Positions 33,996-41,706 of a stretch of 64,000 nucleotides of DNA are shown piece after piece. Both the position numbers and the translations under genes were made by a program. Positions within the stretch are counted from its first letter, which is position 1; every line of letters begins with the position of its first letter. This DNA comes from Streptomyces griseoincarnatus. Lineage in GTDB: Bacteria; Actinomycetota; Actinomycetes; Streptomycetales; Streptomycetaceae. The stretch covers positions 62,001 to 126,000 of the forward strand of contig BMTH01000016.1 in NCBI GenBank assembly GCA_014649575.1, written 5' to 3'. The notes under the pieces were generated by a model. It saw nothing but the letters and a program-made list of their open reading frames with translations. It was not told the origin of the DNA and did no database searches.

Positions 33996-34047
33996 GACAT
34001 CCGTCCGGATACCCGGCCGACCACCCGGATACCCGACAGCGGATGTC
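33996..34047. promoter_or_regulatory. Operator-like nested repeats
   Basis: An outer inverted repeat, GACATCCG (33996-34003) and CGGATGTC (34040-34047), encloses two exact direct repeats CCGGATACCCG (34005-34015 and 34025-34035) exactly 20 bases apart. The set lies in the gap between the diverging aldolase and oxidase genes, 25-76 bases upstream of the oxidase start. Confidence 0.55.
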
Positions 34048-34071
34048 GGTTTTCCGGGTCACACTCGCTCC

Positions 34072-34587
34072 ATGAGCACGCACACGGACACGGACGGCCG
34101 GAGGGACGCCGGCGTCACCTGGGGAGCGTTCGCCGCTGCCGAGCCCGATCTGGCGCGGACCGTACAGGAGCGCTTCGCCGCCTACACGCACCACGTCCTC
34201 GCGACCCTCCGCAAGGACGGCTCGCCGCGCACCACGGGCCTGGAGGTGCGCTTCCTGGACGGCGAGCTGTGGTTCGGGATGATGCCGGAGTCGATGAAGG
34301 CGCTGGACCTGCGCCGCGACCCCCGCTTCTCGCTCCAGGCCAATCCGGGCGAGGGCACGACCATGGGCGGCGGCGACGTGCGGATCGCCGGACGGGCGGT
34401 CGAGGTGCCGGAGGACGACACGGAGACCCGCGCCCGGTACGCCGAAGAGGTGGAACCGCCGGAGCCGTTCCACCTCTTCCGCACCGAGGTCACGGAGGTC
34501 GTGCGGACTTCCGTGGAGGACGAGAAGTACCTCGTCGTGCAGGTCTGGAGGCCCGGAGCGCCGGTGCGCACGCTCAGGCGGACCTGA
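34072..34587 (+). CDS. Pyridoxamine 5'-phosphate oxidase family protein
   Basis: A protein of 171 residues with the split-barrel flavin-binding fold pattern: YTHHVLATLRKDGSPRTTGL, then ELWFGMMPESMKALDLRRDPR, then DVRIAGRAVEVPED. Actinobacterial members bind FMN, F420 or haem; the sequence does not decide which. The ATG at 34072 was taken as the first Met; no strong ribosome binding site is visible, so translation may be leaderless. It converges on guaA with only 18 bases between stops. Confidence 0.88.
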   Translation: MSTHTDTDGRRDAGVTWGAFAAAEPDLARTVQERFAAYTHHVLATLRKDGSPRTTGLEVRFLDGELWFGMMPESMKALDLRRDPRFSLQANPGEGTTMGGGDVRIAGRAVEVPEDDTETRARYAEEVEPPEPFHLFRTEVTEVVRTSVEDEKYLVVQVWRPGAPVRTLRRT

Positions 34588-34605
34588 CCCGGGACCGCTG
34601 GGAGG

Positions 34606-36186
34606 TCACTCCCACTCGATGGTGCCCGGCGGCTTGGACGTGACGTCCAGCACAACCCGGTTGACGTCCCGGACCTCGTTGGTGATCCGGGTGGAGATCT
34701 TCGCGAGGACGTCGTACGGCAGCCGCGACCAGTCGGCGGTCATGGCGTCCTCGGAGGAGACCGGGCGCAGCACGATCGGGTGACCGTAGGTGCGGCCGTC
34801 GCCCTGGACGCCGACCGAGCGGACGTCGGCGAGCAGCACCACGGGGCACTGCCAGATGTCGCGGTCGAGGCCGGCCGCGGTCAGCTCCTCGCGGGCGATC
34901 GCGTCGGCCTCGCGGAGCAGGTCGAGCCGCTCCTTGGTGACCTCGCCGACGATGCGGATGCCCAGGCCGGGACCCGGGAAGGGCTGCCGGTGGACGATCT
35001 CCTCGGGCAGGCCGAGTTCCTGGCCGACCATCCGGACCTCGTCCTTGAAGAGCTTGCGCAGCGGCTCGATCAGCTGGAACTCGAGGTCCTCGGGCAGACC
35101 GCCCACGTTGTGGTGGGACTTGATGTTGGCGGTGCCGCTGCCGCCGCCGGACTCGACGACGTCCGGGTAGAGGGTGCCCTGCACCAGGAACTCCACCGCG
35201 GGGCCCTCGTCGGCGATGATCTCGGCCTGCGCCTGCTCGAAGACCCGGATGAACTCACGGCCGATGATCTTGCGCTTCTGCTCGGGGTCCGAGACTCCGG
35301 CCAGCGCCTTCAGGAACCGCTCCTCGGCGTCGACGACCTTGAGCTGGACGCCGGTCGCGGCGACGAAGTCCTTCTCGACCTGCTCGGTCTCGCCCTTGCG
35401 CATCAGGCCGTGGTCGACGTAGACGCAGGTCAGCTGGGAGCCGATGGCCTTCTGCACCAGTGCGGCGGCCACGGCGGAGTCCACGCCGCCGGACAGGCCG
35501 CAGATGGCGCGCTTGTCGCCGACCGTCTCACGGATGGCGGCCACCTGCTCGTCGATGACGTTGCCGGTGGTCCAGTTCGGCGTGAGGCCCGCGCCGCGGT
35601 ACAGGAAGTGCTCCAGCACCTGCTGCCCGTGCGTGGAGTGCATCACCTCGGGGTGGTACTGGACGCCGTAGAGCTTCTTCTCGTCGTTCTCGAAGGCGGC
35701 GACCGGGACGACGTCCGTGGACGCGGTGACGGTGAAGCCCTCGGGGGCGGCGGAGCAGGCGTCGCCGTGCGACATCCAGACCGCCTGCTCCTCGGGGGTG
35801 CCCTCGAAGAGGGTGGAGGAGTTCTTGGCGACGTGCAGGCCGGTGCGGCCGTACTCACGGGCGCCGGTGTTGTCCACCTGGCCGCCCAGGGTCTGGGCCA
35901 TGAGCTGGAAGCCGTAGCACATGCCGAAGACGGGGACGCCGGCCTCGAACAGCTCGCGGTCGAGGCGGGGGGCGCCCTCCTCGTACACGGACGAGGGGCC
36001 GCCGGAGAGGATGATCGCCGCGGGGTTCTTGGCGAGGATGTCCGCGACCGGCATGGTGCTCGGCACGATCTCGCTGTAGACCCGCGCCTCGCGGACGCGA
36101 CGGGCGATGAGCTGGGCGTACTGCGCGCCGAAGTCGACGACCAGGACGGTGTCGGGCGCGTTGGCAGCGGGAGTCGCTGATGACAC
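34606..36186 (-). CDS. guaA: GMP synthase (glutamine-hydrolysing)
   Basis: A protein of 526 residues. It converts XMP to GMP with ATP and glutamine, the last step of guanine nucleotide synthesis. The N-terminal class I amidotransferase domain has Cys90 in FGMCYGFQLM and His178/Glu180 in VQYHPE. The PP-loop SGGVDS lies at 232-237. The C-terminal dimerisation domain ends with NRVVLDVTSKPPGTIEWE. guaB lies about 24 kb away on the same strand. The window shows no operon partner. Confidence 0.98.
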   Translation of the reverse strand: MSSATPAANAPDTVLVVDFGAQYAQLIARRVREARVYSEIVPSTMPVADILAKNPAAIILSGGPSSVYEEGAPRLDRELFEAGVPVFGMCYGFQLMAQTLGGQVDNTGAREYGRTGLHVAKNSSTLFEGTPEEQAVWMSHGDACSAAPEGFTVTASTDVVPVAAFENDEKKLYGVQYHPEVMHSTHGQQVLEHFLYRGAGLTPNWTTGNVIDEQVAAIRETVGDKRAICGLSGGVDSAVAAALVQKAIGSQLTCVYVDHGLMRKGETEQVEKDFVAATGVQLKVVDAEERFLKALAGVSDPEQKRKIIGREFIRVFEQAQAEIIADEGPAVEFLVQGTLYPDVVESGGGSGTANIKSHHNVGGLPEDLEFQLIEPLRKLFKDEVRMVGQELGLPEEIVHRQPFPGPGLGIRIVGEVTKERLDLLREADAIAREELTAAGLDRDIWQCPVVLLADVRSVGVQGDGRTYGHPIVLRPVSSEDAMTADWSRLPYDVLAKISTRITNEVRDVNRVVLDVTSKPPGTIEWE

Positions 36187-36312
36187 GAGGTGCCTTCCGG
36201 CGGTGGGGAGGGGGTCTTGTGCCTCCCGATTCTACCGAGACGGCGACGCGGTCCGTCCCGGCCCGATCGGCGCCCGGCGTCCCGTGCCACGTCTCACCAT
36301 GCGGGCCGGGCG

Positions 36313-36341
36313 TTGGACGGACCGGGCCGGCCGGGCATACT
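36313..36341 (+). promoter_or_regulatory. Vegetative-type promoter for leader peptide and chorismate mutase
   Basis: TTGGAC (36313-36318), exactly 17 bases, then CATACT (36336-36341). A start seven bases after the -10 falls on the A of the leader ATG (36348), so the leader peptide would be read from a leaderless transcript. The guaA start lies on the other side of this gap; 36187-36312 holds no gene. Confidence 0.65.
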
Positions 36342-36347
36342 GGCCCC

Positions 36348-36419
36348 ATGCTCACGCACCCGACCTTCCTCTTTACCTATGGCACCCGGCCCGCCGGCTG
36401 CCATGGTCGTGCTGCTTGA
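36348..36419 (+). CDS. Phe/Tyr leader peptide of chorismate mutase (23 residues)
   Basis: Encodes MLTHPTFLFTYGTRPAGCHG followed by RAA and a stop. The core FLFTY brings two Phe and one Tyr codon within five. TTT and TAT, which are rare in this genome, are used in that core. Later codons are also T-ending (CAT, GGT, CGT, GCT, GCT), quite unlike neighbouring genes. It begins at the predicted transcription start, ends 20 bases before a 13-bp terminator hairpin, and precedes chorismate mutase, which feeds Phe and Tyr synthesis. This is the classic layout for ribosome-mediated attenuation. Function is inferred, not shown. Confidence 0.65.
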   Translation: MLTHPTFLFTYGTRPAGCHGRAA

Positions 36420-36438
36420 GCAACTGACAAGCGACTTC

Positions 36439-36474
36439 CCAGGCGCCCCGGGCCGACAGGTCCGGGGCGCCTGG
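36439..36474 (+). terminator. Attenuator-type terminator before chorismate mutase
   Basis: A perfect 13-bp stem, CCAGGCGCCCCGG (36439-36451) with CCGGGGCGCCTGG (36462-36474), ten-base loop, then CGTTTC. It lies between the leader peptide stop and the chorismate mutase ribosome binding site. Within the leader coding region, GGCA...CCGG...CCGG...TGCC (36381-36402) can form an alternative hairpin. Confidence 0.75.
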
Positions 36475-36527
36475 CGTTTCACCGGACCGTGTCGCTCCGG
36501 GGCCACCACCCACCGAGGAGCCCCGAC

Positions 36528-36824
36528 ATGACCGCCGTCACCACCGAGCCGACCGAGAAGACCGGCGCCCGCACCGCCGAGGCCGCCGAGCTGATCAGCG
36601 ACGCCCGTGAGCGGATCGACGCGCTGGACGACCGGATCATCGGTCTGGTGCAGGAACGGATGGCGGTGTCCGCCGTGATCCAGAAGGAACGGATCGCCTC
36701 CGGCGGCCGCCGTGTGAACCTCTCCCGCGAGATGGAGATCCTCGCCACGTACCGGGACGCCCTGGGCAGGCCGGGCACCGCGCTCGCCATGACCCTGCTG
36801 GAGCTGTGCCGGGGCAAGATCTGA
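36528..36824 (+). CDS. Chorismate mutase, AroQ class
   Basis: A protein of 98 residues, all helical, the size of a minimal AroQ mutase. It converts chorismate to prephenate, the branch step to Phe and Tyr. Catalytic residues of the AroQ fold are visible: Arg in ARERIDALDDRI, the Val-Gln-Glu-Arg helix, Lys in VIQKERI and Arg in RRVNLSREMEIL. There is no fused prephenate dehydratase or DAHP synthase domain. The ATG at 36528 has GAGGAG eight bases upstream. A leader peptide and terminator precede it. Confidence 0.93.
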   Translation: MTAVTTEPTEKTGARTAEAAELISDARERIDALDDRIIGLVQERMAVSAVIQKERIASGGRRVNLSREMEILATYRDALGRPGTALAMTLLELCRGKI

Positions 36825-37058
36825 CAACGCGTTCCCGGTACTGGCGTGCGGATCGCCTCTCACCCGTCCGGTGCGTGACCGGCGGGCCTGGCGGGTCGTT
36901 GGTCCCGGTGTCCGCGCCAGCCAGGGGCGGACCGGAGCAGCATCACGCGTGGCTCGCCGGAGCGATGAGACGGACGGCTCGTGCCGTGCGTCGTGGGACC
37001 TCGTTCCGGTATCGGTGACCGGGAGGCAGGGGACAGCCGCCCCGGTCACGCGAGAGAT

Positions 37059-37090
37059 CGGCCGGCCCCGGGGACGCCCGGGGCCGGCCG
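37059..37090. terminator. Bidirectional terminator
   Basis: A perfect 14-bp stem, CGGCCGGCCCCGGG (37059-37072) with CCCGGGGCCGGCCG (37077-37090), loop GACG. It ends both chorismate mutase and the converging membrane-anchored protein gene. The stretch 36825-37058 holds no gene. Confidence 0.85.
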
Positions 37091-37115
37091 ACGCGCGTGC
37101 GGGCCCCGGCACCGC

Positions 37116-38369
37116 TCAGGTACGGGAGACGACCCCGCACTCGTCCTCGCGGGACACGCTCGTGCTGCGGTCGTACGGGTCGCGGGTCTCGCCTGCCTGC
37201 GGGGACGCGCTCAGCAGGTCGCTGAAGAAGGACGGGTTGATCAGCCCGTCGCCCTGCCGGCAGTCGTCGTTGCCTATCTCACTCGCGAGGTCCCGGATCC
37301 ACAGGCGTCCCTCGGTGCCCTGGTAACGGGAGGGGTCCGCGGCGTCCACCTGGAGCACCCGGCGGACGATCACCCGGGTCGTCTCGTCGCCGCCGACGCG
37401 GGCCACCCCGTACACGAAGGTGTAGTCGGCGGTGATCAAGGCCCGCCCCTCGGCCGCCGTGTCCGGCGCCACCGTCATCCGGCCGCGCACCCGCACGTGG
37501 CCCACCAGGTCGACCTTCTCGGGGTCGAAGCGGGTGAACGCCGACACCGGGTCGTTGTCCTCGGTGGGCCGGCGCACCGCGGCCCGCAGATCGGCGAGGT
37601 AGTCGGCCTCCAGCGGGTCCACCAGCGCCAGCGCCTTCACCGGCTCGTCGCCCTTCAGCACGGCAGGGTCGAGGTTGGCGGCGGCCAGGAACTCCTTGGT
37701 GCCGCGCAGCGCCTCCTCGATCCGGGCGGCCGGCACGCCGTTCACCGCGTTCGCCCGCGGCAGCCGGATGGCGTCCGCCCCCGCCTCCCAGCGCGCGGCC
37801 GGGGAGCCGGTGAACGGCCGCTCCCGGGTGGGGATGCCTTCGGCCTCGCCGGGCGCGCCGGTCGGGCGGGCGGTCTCGGGGGCGAGCGGGGACGCCTCCA
37901 CCCCGGACGCCTCCACCCCGGACGCGTCCACCCTGGAGGCCGACGCGCCGGAGGCATCCGCGCCCCCGCCGCCGAGCCCGCCGGGCAGCCAGGACAGCGC
38001 GGCCGACGGGTTGACGGCGCCGACGGCCAGGGCGGCGGCGGTCAGCACACCGACCACGCTCCACACCGTGCGGCGGCGTGAGGCCCGGCCGTCCATCTCC
38101 CGCCAGGCGGGACCCATGCGCCAGCCCTCCGGCCGGGCGGGCGCGACGGGCCTGCTCCTGCCGAACCGGCGGCCCTTGCGGCCGGCCGCCGCGGCGTGGG
38201 CCTCGTCCAGGGCGCGCAGCCGCTCGGTCACCATCCGGGCCCGGGCGGAGGGCTCCTTGGGCGCGGAGGCGGGGACACCGGCCTCGCTGTCCCGGAGGAA
38301 CTGCTCCCACGCGTCGTCGGGAGGGGCTGCGGACTCCGGTCGGGGCTCTTCGGACGGCTTCTCGGCCAC
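37116..38369 (-). CDS. Single-pass membrane protein with large outer domain
   Basis: A protein of 417 residues. A cytoplasmic N-terminus (~100 residues, acidic then Arg-rich) precedes one membrane segment at about 103-122 (TVWSVVGVLTAAALAVGAV). A Gly/Ala/Ser linker contains VDASGVEASGVEAS repeats. The outer domain (about 190-417) has a beta-rich pattern (VRVRGRMTVAPDTAAEGRAL; ADYTFVYGVARVGGDETTRV) and two Cys near the C-terminus. I do not recognise the family. It faces the sortase-substrate gene across a 250-base gap holding a CRP-like site. Confidence 0.82.
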   Translation of the reverse strand: MAEKPSEEPRPESAAPPDDAWEQFLRDSEAGVPASAPKEPSARARMVTERLRALDEAHAAAAGRKGRRFGRSRPVAPARPEGWRMGPAWREMDGRASRRRTVWSVVGVLTAAALAVGAVNPSAALSWLPGGLGGGGADASGASASRVDASGVEASGVEASPLAPETARPTGAPGEAEGIPTRERPFTGSPAARWEAGADAIRLPRANAVNGVPAARIEEALRGTKEFLAAANLDPAVLKGDEPVKALALVDPLEADYLADLRAAVRRPTEDNDPVSAFTRFDPEKVDLVGHVRVRGRMTVAPDTAAEGRALITADYTFVYGVARVGGDETTRVIVRRVLQVDAADPSRYQGTEGRLWIRDLASEIGNDDCRQGDGLINPSFFSDLLSASPQAGETRDPYDRSTSVSREDECGVVSRT

Positions 38370-38456
38370 GGGACGGCGGTCTTTCTCTCGGCGTGGTCCA
38401 GATCTACGTGATCTTGGCGGCCGGCGAGCCTAGTGCAGCGGTCACTCCGACTGCGC

Positions 38457-38470
38457 GTGATCCACATCAC
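38457..38470. promoter_or_regulatory. CRP/FNR-type palindrome
   Basis: GTGATCCACATCAC, a match to the GTGA-N6-TCAC core bound by CRP-family regulators, extended to CGTGAT-CCAC-ATCACG. It lies in the divergent gap 38370-38619, 87 bases from the membrane-protein start and 149 bases from the sortase-substrate start. Confidence 0.5.
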
Positions 38471-38619
38471 GTAAAGATTCTGTGAGGTCCAGGACAACCA
38501 TTCGCGGGTCTCGGTGATCGAACTCACCGACATCAGGGATCAGACCCGCGCGCCCCACACGGAGGCGCTCTTCGACTCGTGCCGCGATCGCGCGGCACGC
38601 CGGACTCACCGAGGTCTTC

Positions 38620-39696
38620 ATGAAGCTTCGCCGCGCCCTGGCCGCAGCGGCCGCGACGGCAGCGATAGTCCCGGCCGCCCTCCTCGCGGCCCCGGCCGCC
38701 CACGCGACCGACCCCACGTCCACCGCCTCCGCGACCGGGTCGACGGAGACGGACACGACCGCCCCGACGGCCACCCCCGCCCAGACGGAGTCCACGGAGT
38801 CCGGCTCCGGCGGGCAGGACGAACAGCCGGAGCAGGACACGGACGAGTCCGGGAACGGCGACGAGGGCGGCACCGGCGAGGAGGGGAACGGCACCGACGA
38901 CTCCGCCTCGCCCTCCCCGTCCTCCAGCCCCTCGCCCTCGGCGTCCACCTCCACCTCCCCCTCGCCGAGCCCCAGCACGAGCTCCCCGGCCGCGGAGGAC
39001 CCGGAGCTCTGCGTCGACGAGAACGGCGAGAGCACGGCCGGGCTCAGCGAGGACCTGCGCAGCGGTCTGTCGGGCCTTCCCGAGACGATCGTCGCGGGAA
39101 GCGGCTGGACCACGTTCTCCTTCGACGTCACCAACCGCGGCGACGAGGAGATCGAGAACATCAAGCCGCTGATCGGCGTCGCCGCGGTCGGCTGGGAGGA
39201 CGTCCGCGACTACTCCGGCCAGATCACGGTCCAGGTGTACGACAAGGCGGCCGGCAAGTGGAGCACGCTCGCGGGCGCCGCGGGCGAGGGGGCCACGTTC
39301 GCCGCGTTCTCGCTGGGCGCCGGCCAGTCCGCCTCCTACCAGCTGCGGCTCTCCGTCAGCGGCAACGTGCCGGACGCGCTCGGCCTCACCGGCGGTTTCG
39401 CCGAGTACTCGGACACCGAGGGCTGCTGGGTCGCCGACGACCCGAACGGCTGGATCTACTTCTTCGACATCCTGGCGGCCGGCTCCGACGCCGGTGACCC
39501 GGAGGACGCCAAGCCGCAGACCGGTGGCGTCAAGGAGCTCGACAAGGTCAGCGAGGTGAAGGTCACCGGCAGCCTCGCCGAGACCGGCTCGAACTCCGCC
39601 CTGCCGGTGATCGGCCTGGTCGGCGGTGCCGCCGTCGTGGCCGGCGCGGGTGCGCTGTTCGTCGTCCGCCGCCGCAAGGCCGGCGCCGAGGCGTGA
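38620..39696 (+). CDS. Sortase-anchored surface protein (LAETG)
   Basis: A protein of 358 residues. The signal peptide is MKLRRALAAAAATAAIVPAA ending AHATD. A Thr/Ser/Glu-rich stalk (about 30-128) contains SPSPSSSPSPS runs. A folded domain (about 130-300) has two Cys. The C-terminus is a cell-wall sorting signal: LAETG, a hydrophobic helix (VIGLVGGAAVVAGAGALFVV) and RRRK. LAxTG is the usual signal for class E sortases in Streptomyces. No sortase gene is in this window, so anchoring is by an enzyme encoded elsewhere. The ligand or role of the folded domain is unknown. Confidence 0.9.
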   Translation: MKLRRALAAAAATAAIVPAALLAAPAAHATDPTSTASATGSTETDTTAPTATPAQTESTESGSGGQDEQPEQDTDESGNGDEGGTGEEGNGTDDSASPSPSSSPSPSASTSTSPSPSPSTSSPAAEDPELCVDENGESTAGLSEDLRSGLSGLPETIVAGSGWTTFSFDVTNRGDEEIENIKPLIGVAAVGWEDVRDYSGQITVQVYDKAAGKWSTLAGAAGEGATFAAFSLGAGQSASYQLRLSVSGNVPDALGLTGGFAEYSDTEGCWVADDPNGWIYFFDILAAGSDAGDPEDAKPQTGGVKELDKVSEVKVTGSLAETGSNSALPVIGLVGGAAVVAGAGALFVVRRRKAGAEA

Positions 39697-39732
39697 GCCC
39701 GGCCGCCCGTGCGGCGGCCCTCGTGACAAGGG

Positions 39733-39770
39733 GAGAGGACCTGAGCTCGGAGGGGGGCACAGGTCCTTTC
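39733..39770. terminator. Terminator between surface-protein and GMC genes
   Basis: An 11-bp stem with one wobble, GAGAGGACCTG (39733-39743) with CAGGTCCTTTC (39760-39770), between two converging genes. Confidence 0.7.
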
Positions 39771-39771
39771 C

Positions 39772-39819
39772 TCTGTGTCACGCATGCGACGCGGCCACAT
39801 TTTCTGTGTCACGCATGCG
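39772..39819. repeat. 17-bp direct repeat with palindromic core
   Basis: TCTGTGTCACGCATGCG occurs at 39772-39788 and 39803-39819, a period of 31 bases. Each copy contains the 8-bp palindrome CGCATGCG. The second copy ends three bases before the stop codon of the GMC oxidoreductase gene. Confidence 0.85.
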
Positions 39820-39822
39820 CGG

Positions 39823-41640
39823 CTACTTCTTCGGCGGCACCGCCGGCATCCCCAGGAACGGCAGCTTCAGCGCGCCGAACGCGTCGGCCGGGACGGCCGG
39901 TGCCTTCGGCTCCACCGGGTTCAGCCGCCGGTACTCCTCGCCCTGCGCCGGACGCGGATCCTCCTCGCCCTTGTTGGGCCAGAACGACATCGCCCGCTCG
40001 GCCTGCGCGGTGATGGTCAGCGAGGGGTTCACGCCCAGGTTCGCGGAGACCGCCGAACCGTCGACGACCGTGATGCCGGGGTGCCCGTACAGCCGGTGGT
40101 ACGGGTCGATCACGCCGGTCTCCGGGGAGTCGCCGATCGCGCAGCCACCGAGGAAGTGGGCGGTGAGCGGCATGCCCGTCAGCTCGCCCACGTTGGAACC
40201 GGCGAAGCCGTTGATCTCGGCGGCCAGCGCGGACGCGCCGTCGGTCGCCGCCTTGATCTGCTTGGGGTTGGGGGCGCCGTGCCCCTGCCGCGCGGTGAGC
40301 AGCCCGCGGCCCACCCCGGACGGCTTCAGGTACGTGGTCAGGGAGTTGTCCAGGGACTGCATCACCAGGCCGATGATGGTCCGCTCCGACCAGCGCCGGT
40401 TGGACAGCGACCGCAGCATCAGCCAGGGGTGCCGGGCAGCGTTGCCCAGCCAGCCCAGTACCCGGACCGCGCCCGAGGCGTTGTCGGCGTACGGCACCTG
40501 GAGGATCGACAGGGAGCCCATCGAGTTGGAGCCCTTGCCGTAGCGGACCGGCTCTATGTGGGTGTTCTCGTCCGGGTGGATGGAGGACGTGATGGCCACG
40601 CCGCGGGTGAAGTCGGCCTTCGGCTCGCCGGTGGCCTTGCGGTAGCGGCGGTCGTCGGTCTGCGCGCCCACCAGCGCCTCGGAGTTGGTGCGGGTCATCT
40701 CGCCCAGCCGGTCCGAGAGGTGCGGGAGCTGCCCGCCGGTGCGCATCCGGTGCAGCAGCGTCTGCGTGCCGTAGGTGCCGGCGGCCAGCACCACCCGGCG
40801 GGCGGTGAACGTGCGGCCCTTGCCCTTGCGCCGGTCGTTCGTGGGAAGGGTGGCGACGGCGAAACCGCCGCGCGAGTCCTCCGTCACCGACACGGCCGTG
40901 GTCATCGGGTGCACGACCGCGCCCGCCTTCTCGGCGAGGTACAGGTAGTTCTCGTTGAGGGTGTTCTTCGCGCCGTGCCGGCAGCCCGTCATGCACTCGC
41001 CGCATTCGGCGCAGGCCCTCCGCGAGGGGCCCTCCCCGCCGAAGTACGGGTCGGGCACCTCCTGCCCCGGCGTGGCCCTGACCTTGCCGTCGGCGTCCTC
41101 GCCGTCGCCGAAGAAGACCCCGACGGGCGCCATGTGGAAGCTGTCCCCGCAGCCCATCCGCTCGGCCGCCGCCTTCAGATGCACGTCCGAGGGGGTCGTC
41201 GTCGGGTTGAGCCGCACGCCGAGCATGCGCCGCGCCTGGTCGTAGTACGGCGCCAGCTCCTCCTGCCAGTTGGTGATGTTCCCCCACTGCGGGTCCTCGA
41301 AGAACGGCTTCGGCGGCACGTACAGGGTGTTGGCGTAGTTCAGCGAGCCGCCGCCGACGCCCGCGCCGGCCAGCACCATCACGTTGCCCAGCAGATGGAT
41401 GCGCTGGATGCCGTACATGCCGAGCCCCGGCGCCCAGAGGTAGTTCTTCAGGTCCCAGGAGTTCTTCGGCAGCGACTCGCGGGTCCAGCGGCGGCCGGCC
41501 TCCAGCACGCCGACGCGGTAACCCTTCTCGGTCAGCCGGAGCGCCGAGACGGAACCGCCGAAGCCCGAGCCGACGACGAGGACGTCGTAGTCGTAGCCGG
41601 TGTCGTCGTCGGGGGCGGGGACGGAGTTCTCCTGTGACAC
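39823..41640 (-). CDS. GMC-family FAD oxidoreductase (cholesterol oxidase-like)
   Basis: A protein of 605 residues. The FAD-binding motif VVGSGFGGSVSALRL is near residue 25, AGAGVGGGSLNYAN is the second flavin contact, and the C-terminal HFLGGCAIGD ... VVDGSAV ... NPSLTITAQAERA closes the pocket. A Cys cluster, CAECGECMTGC, lies mid-protein; it resembles a ferredoxin-like site and is found in the cholesterol oxidase-like branch. It should oxidise an alcohol or sterol-like substrate. No export signal is seen. The GTG at 41640 has GAGGAG six bases upstream. It is 66 bases after the aldehyde dehydrogenase, so the pair may oxidise alcohol to acid in sequence. Confidence 0.92.
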   Translation of the reverse strand: MSQENSVPAPDDDTGYDYDVLVVGSGFGGSVSALRLTEKGYRVGVLEAGRRWTRESLPKNSWDLKNYLWAPGLGMYGIQRIHLLGNVMVLAGAGVGGGSLNYANTLYVPPKPFFEDPQWGNITNWQEELAPYYDQARRMLGVRLNPTTTPSDVHLKAAAERMGCGDSFHMAPVGVFFGDGEDADGKVRATPGQEVPDPYFGGEGPSRRACAECGECMTGCRHGAKNTLNENYLYLAEKAGAVVHPMTTAVSVTEDSRGGFAVATLPTNDRRKGKGRTFTARRVVLAAGTYGTQTLLHRMRTGGQLPHLSDRLGEMTRTNSEALVGAQTDDRRYRKATGEPKADFTRGVAITSSIHPDENTHIEPVRYGKGSNSMGSLSILQVPYADNASGAVRVLGWLGNAARHPWLMLRSLSNRRWSERTIIGLVMQSLDNSLTTYLKPSGVGRGLLTARQGHGAPNPKQIKAATDGASALAAEINGFAGSNVGELTGMPLTAHFLGGCAIGDSPETGVIDPYHRLYGHPGITVVDGSAVSANLGVNPSLTITAQAERAMSFWPNKGEEDPRPAQGEEYRRLNPVEPKAPAVPADAFGALKLPFLGMPAVPPKK

Positions 41641-41706
41641 GTGCTCTCCTCGTCGAAAGCTCATCTTCGAAGCCGCGGCGCCGGGACCGGGACCCGGCGG
41701 AGGGAC

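Noticed and set aside
39823..41640. Export signal on the GMC oxidoreductase
   Set aside because: No signal peptide or twin-arginine motif precedes the FAD domain from the chosen GTG start.
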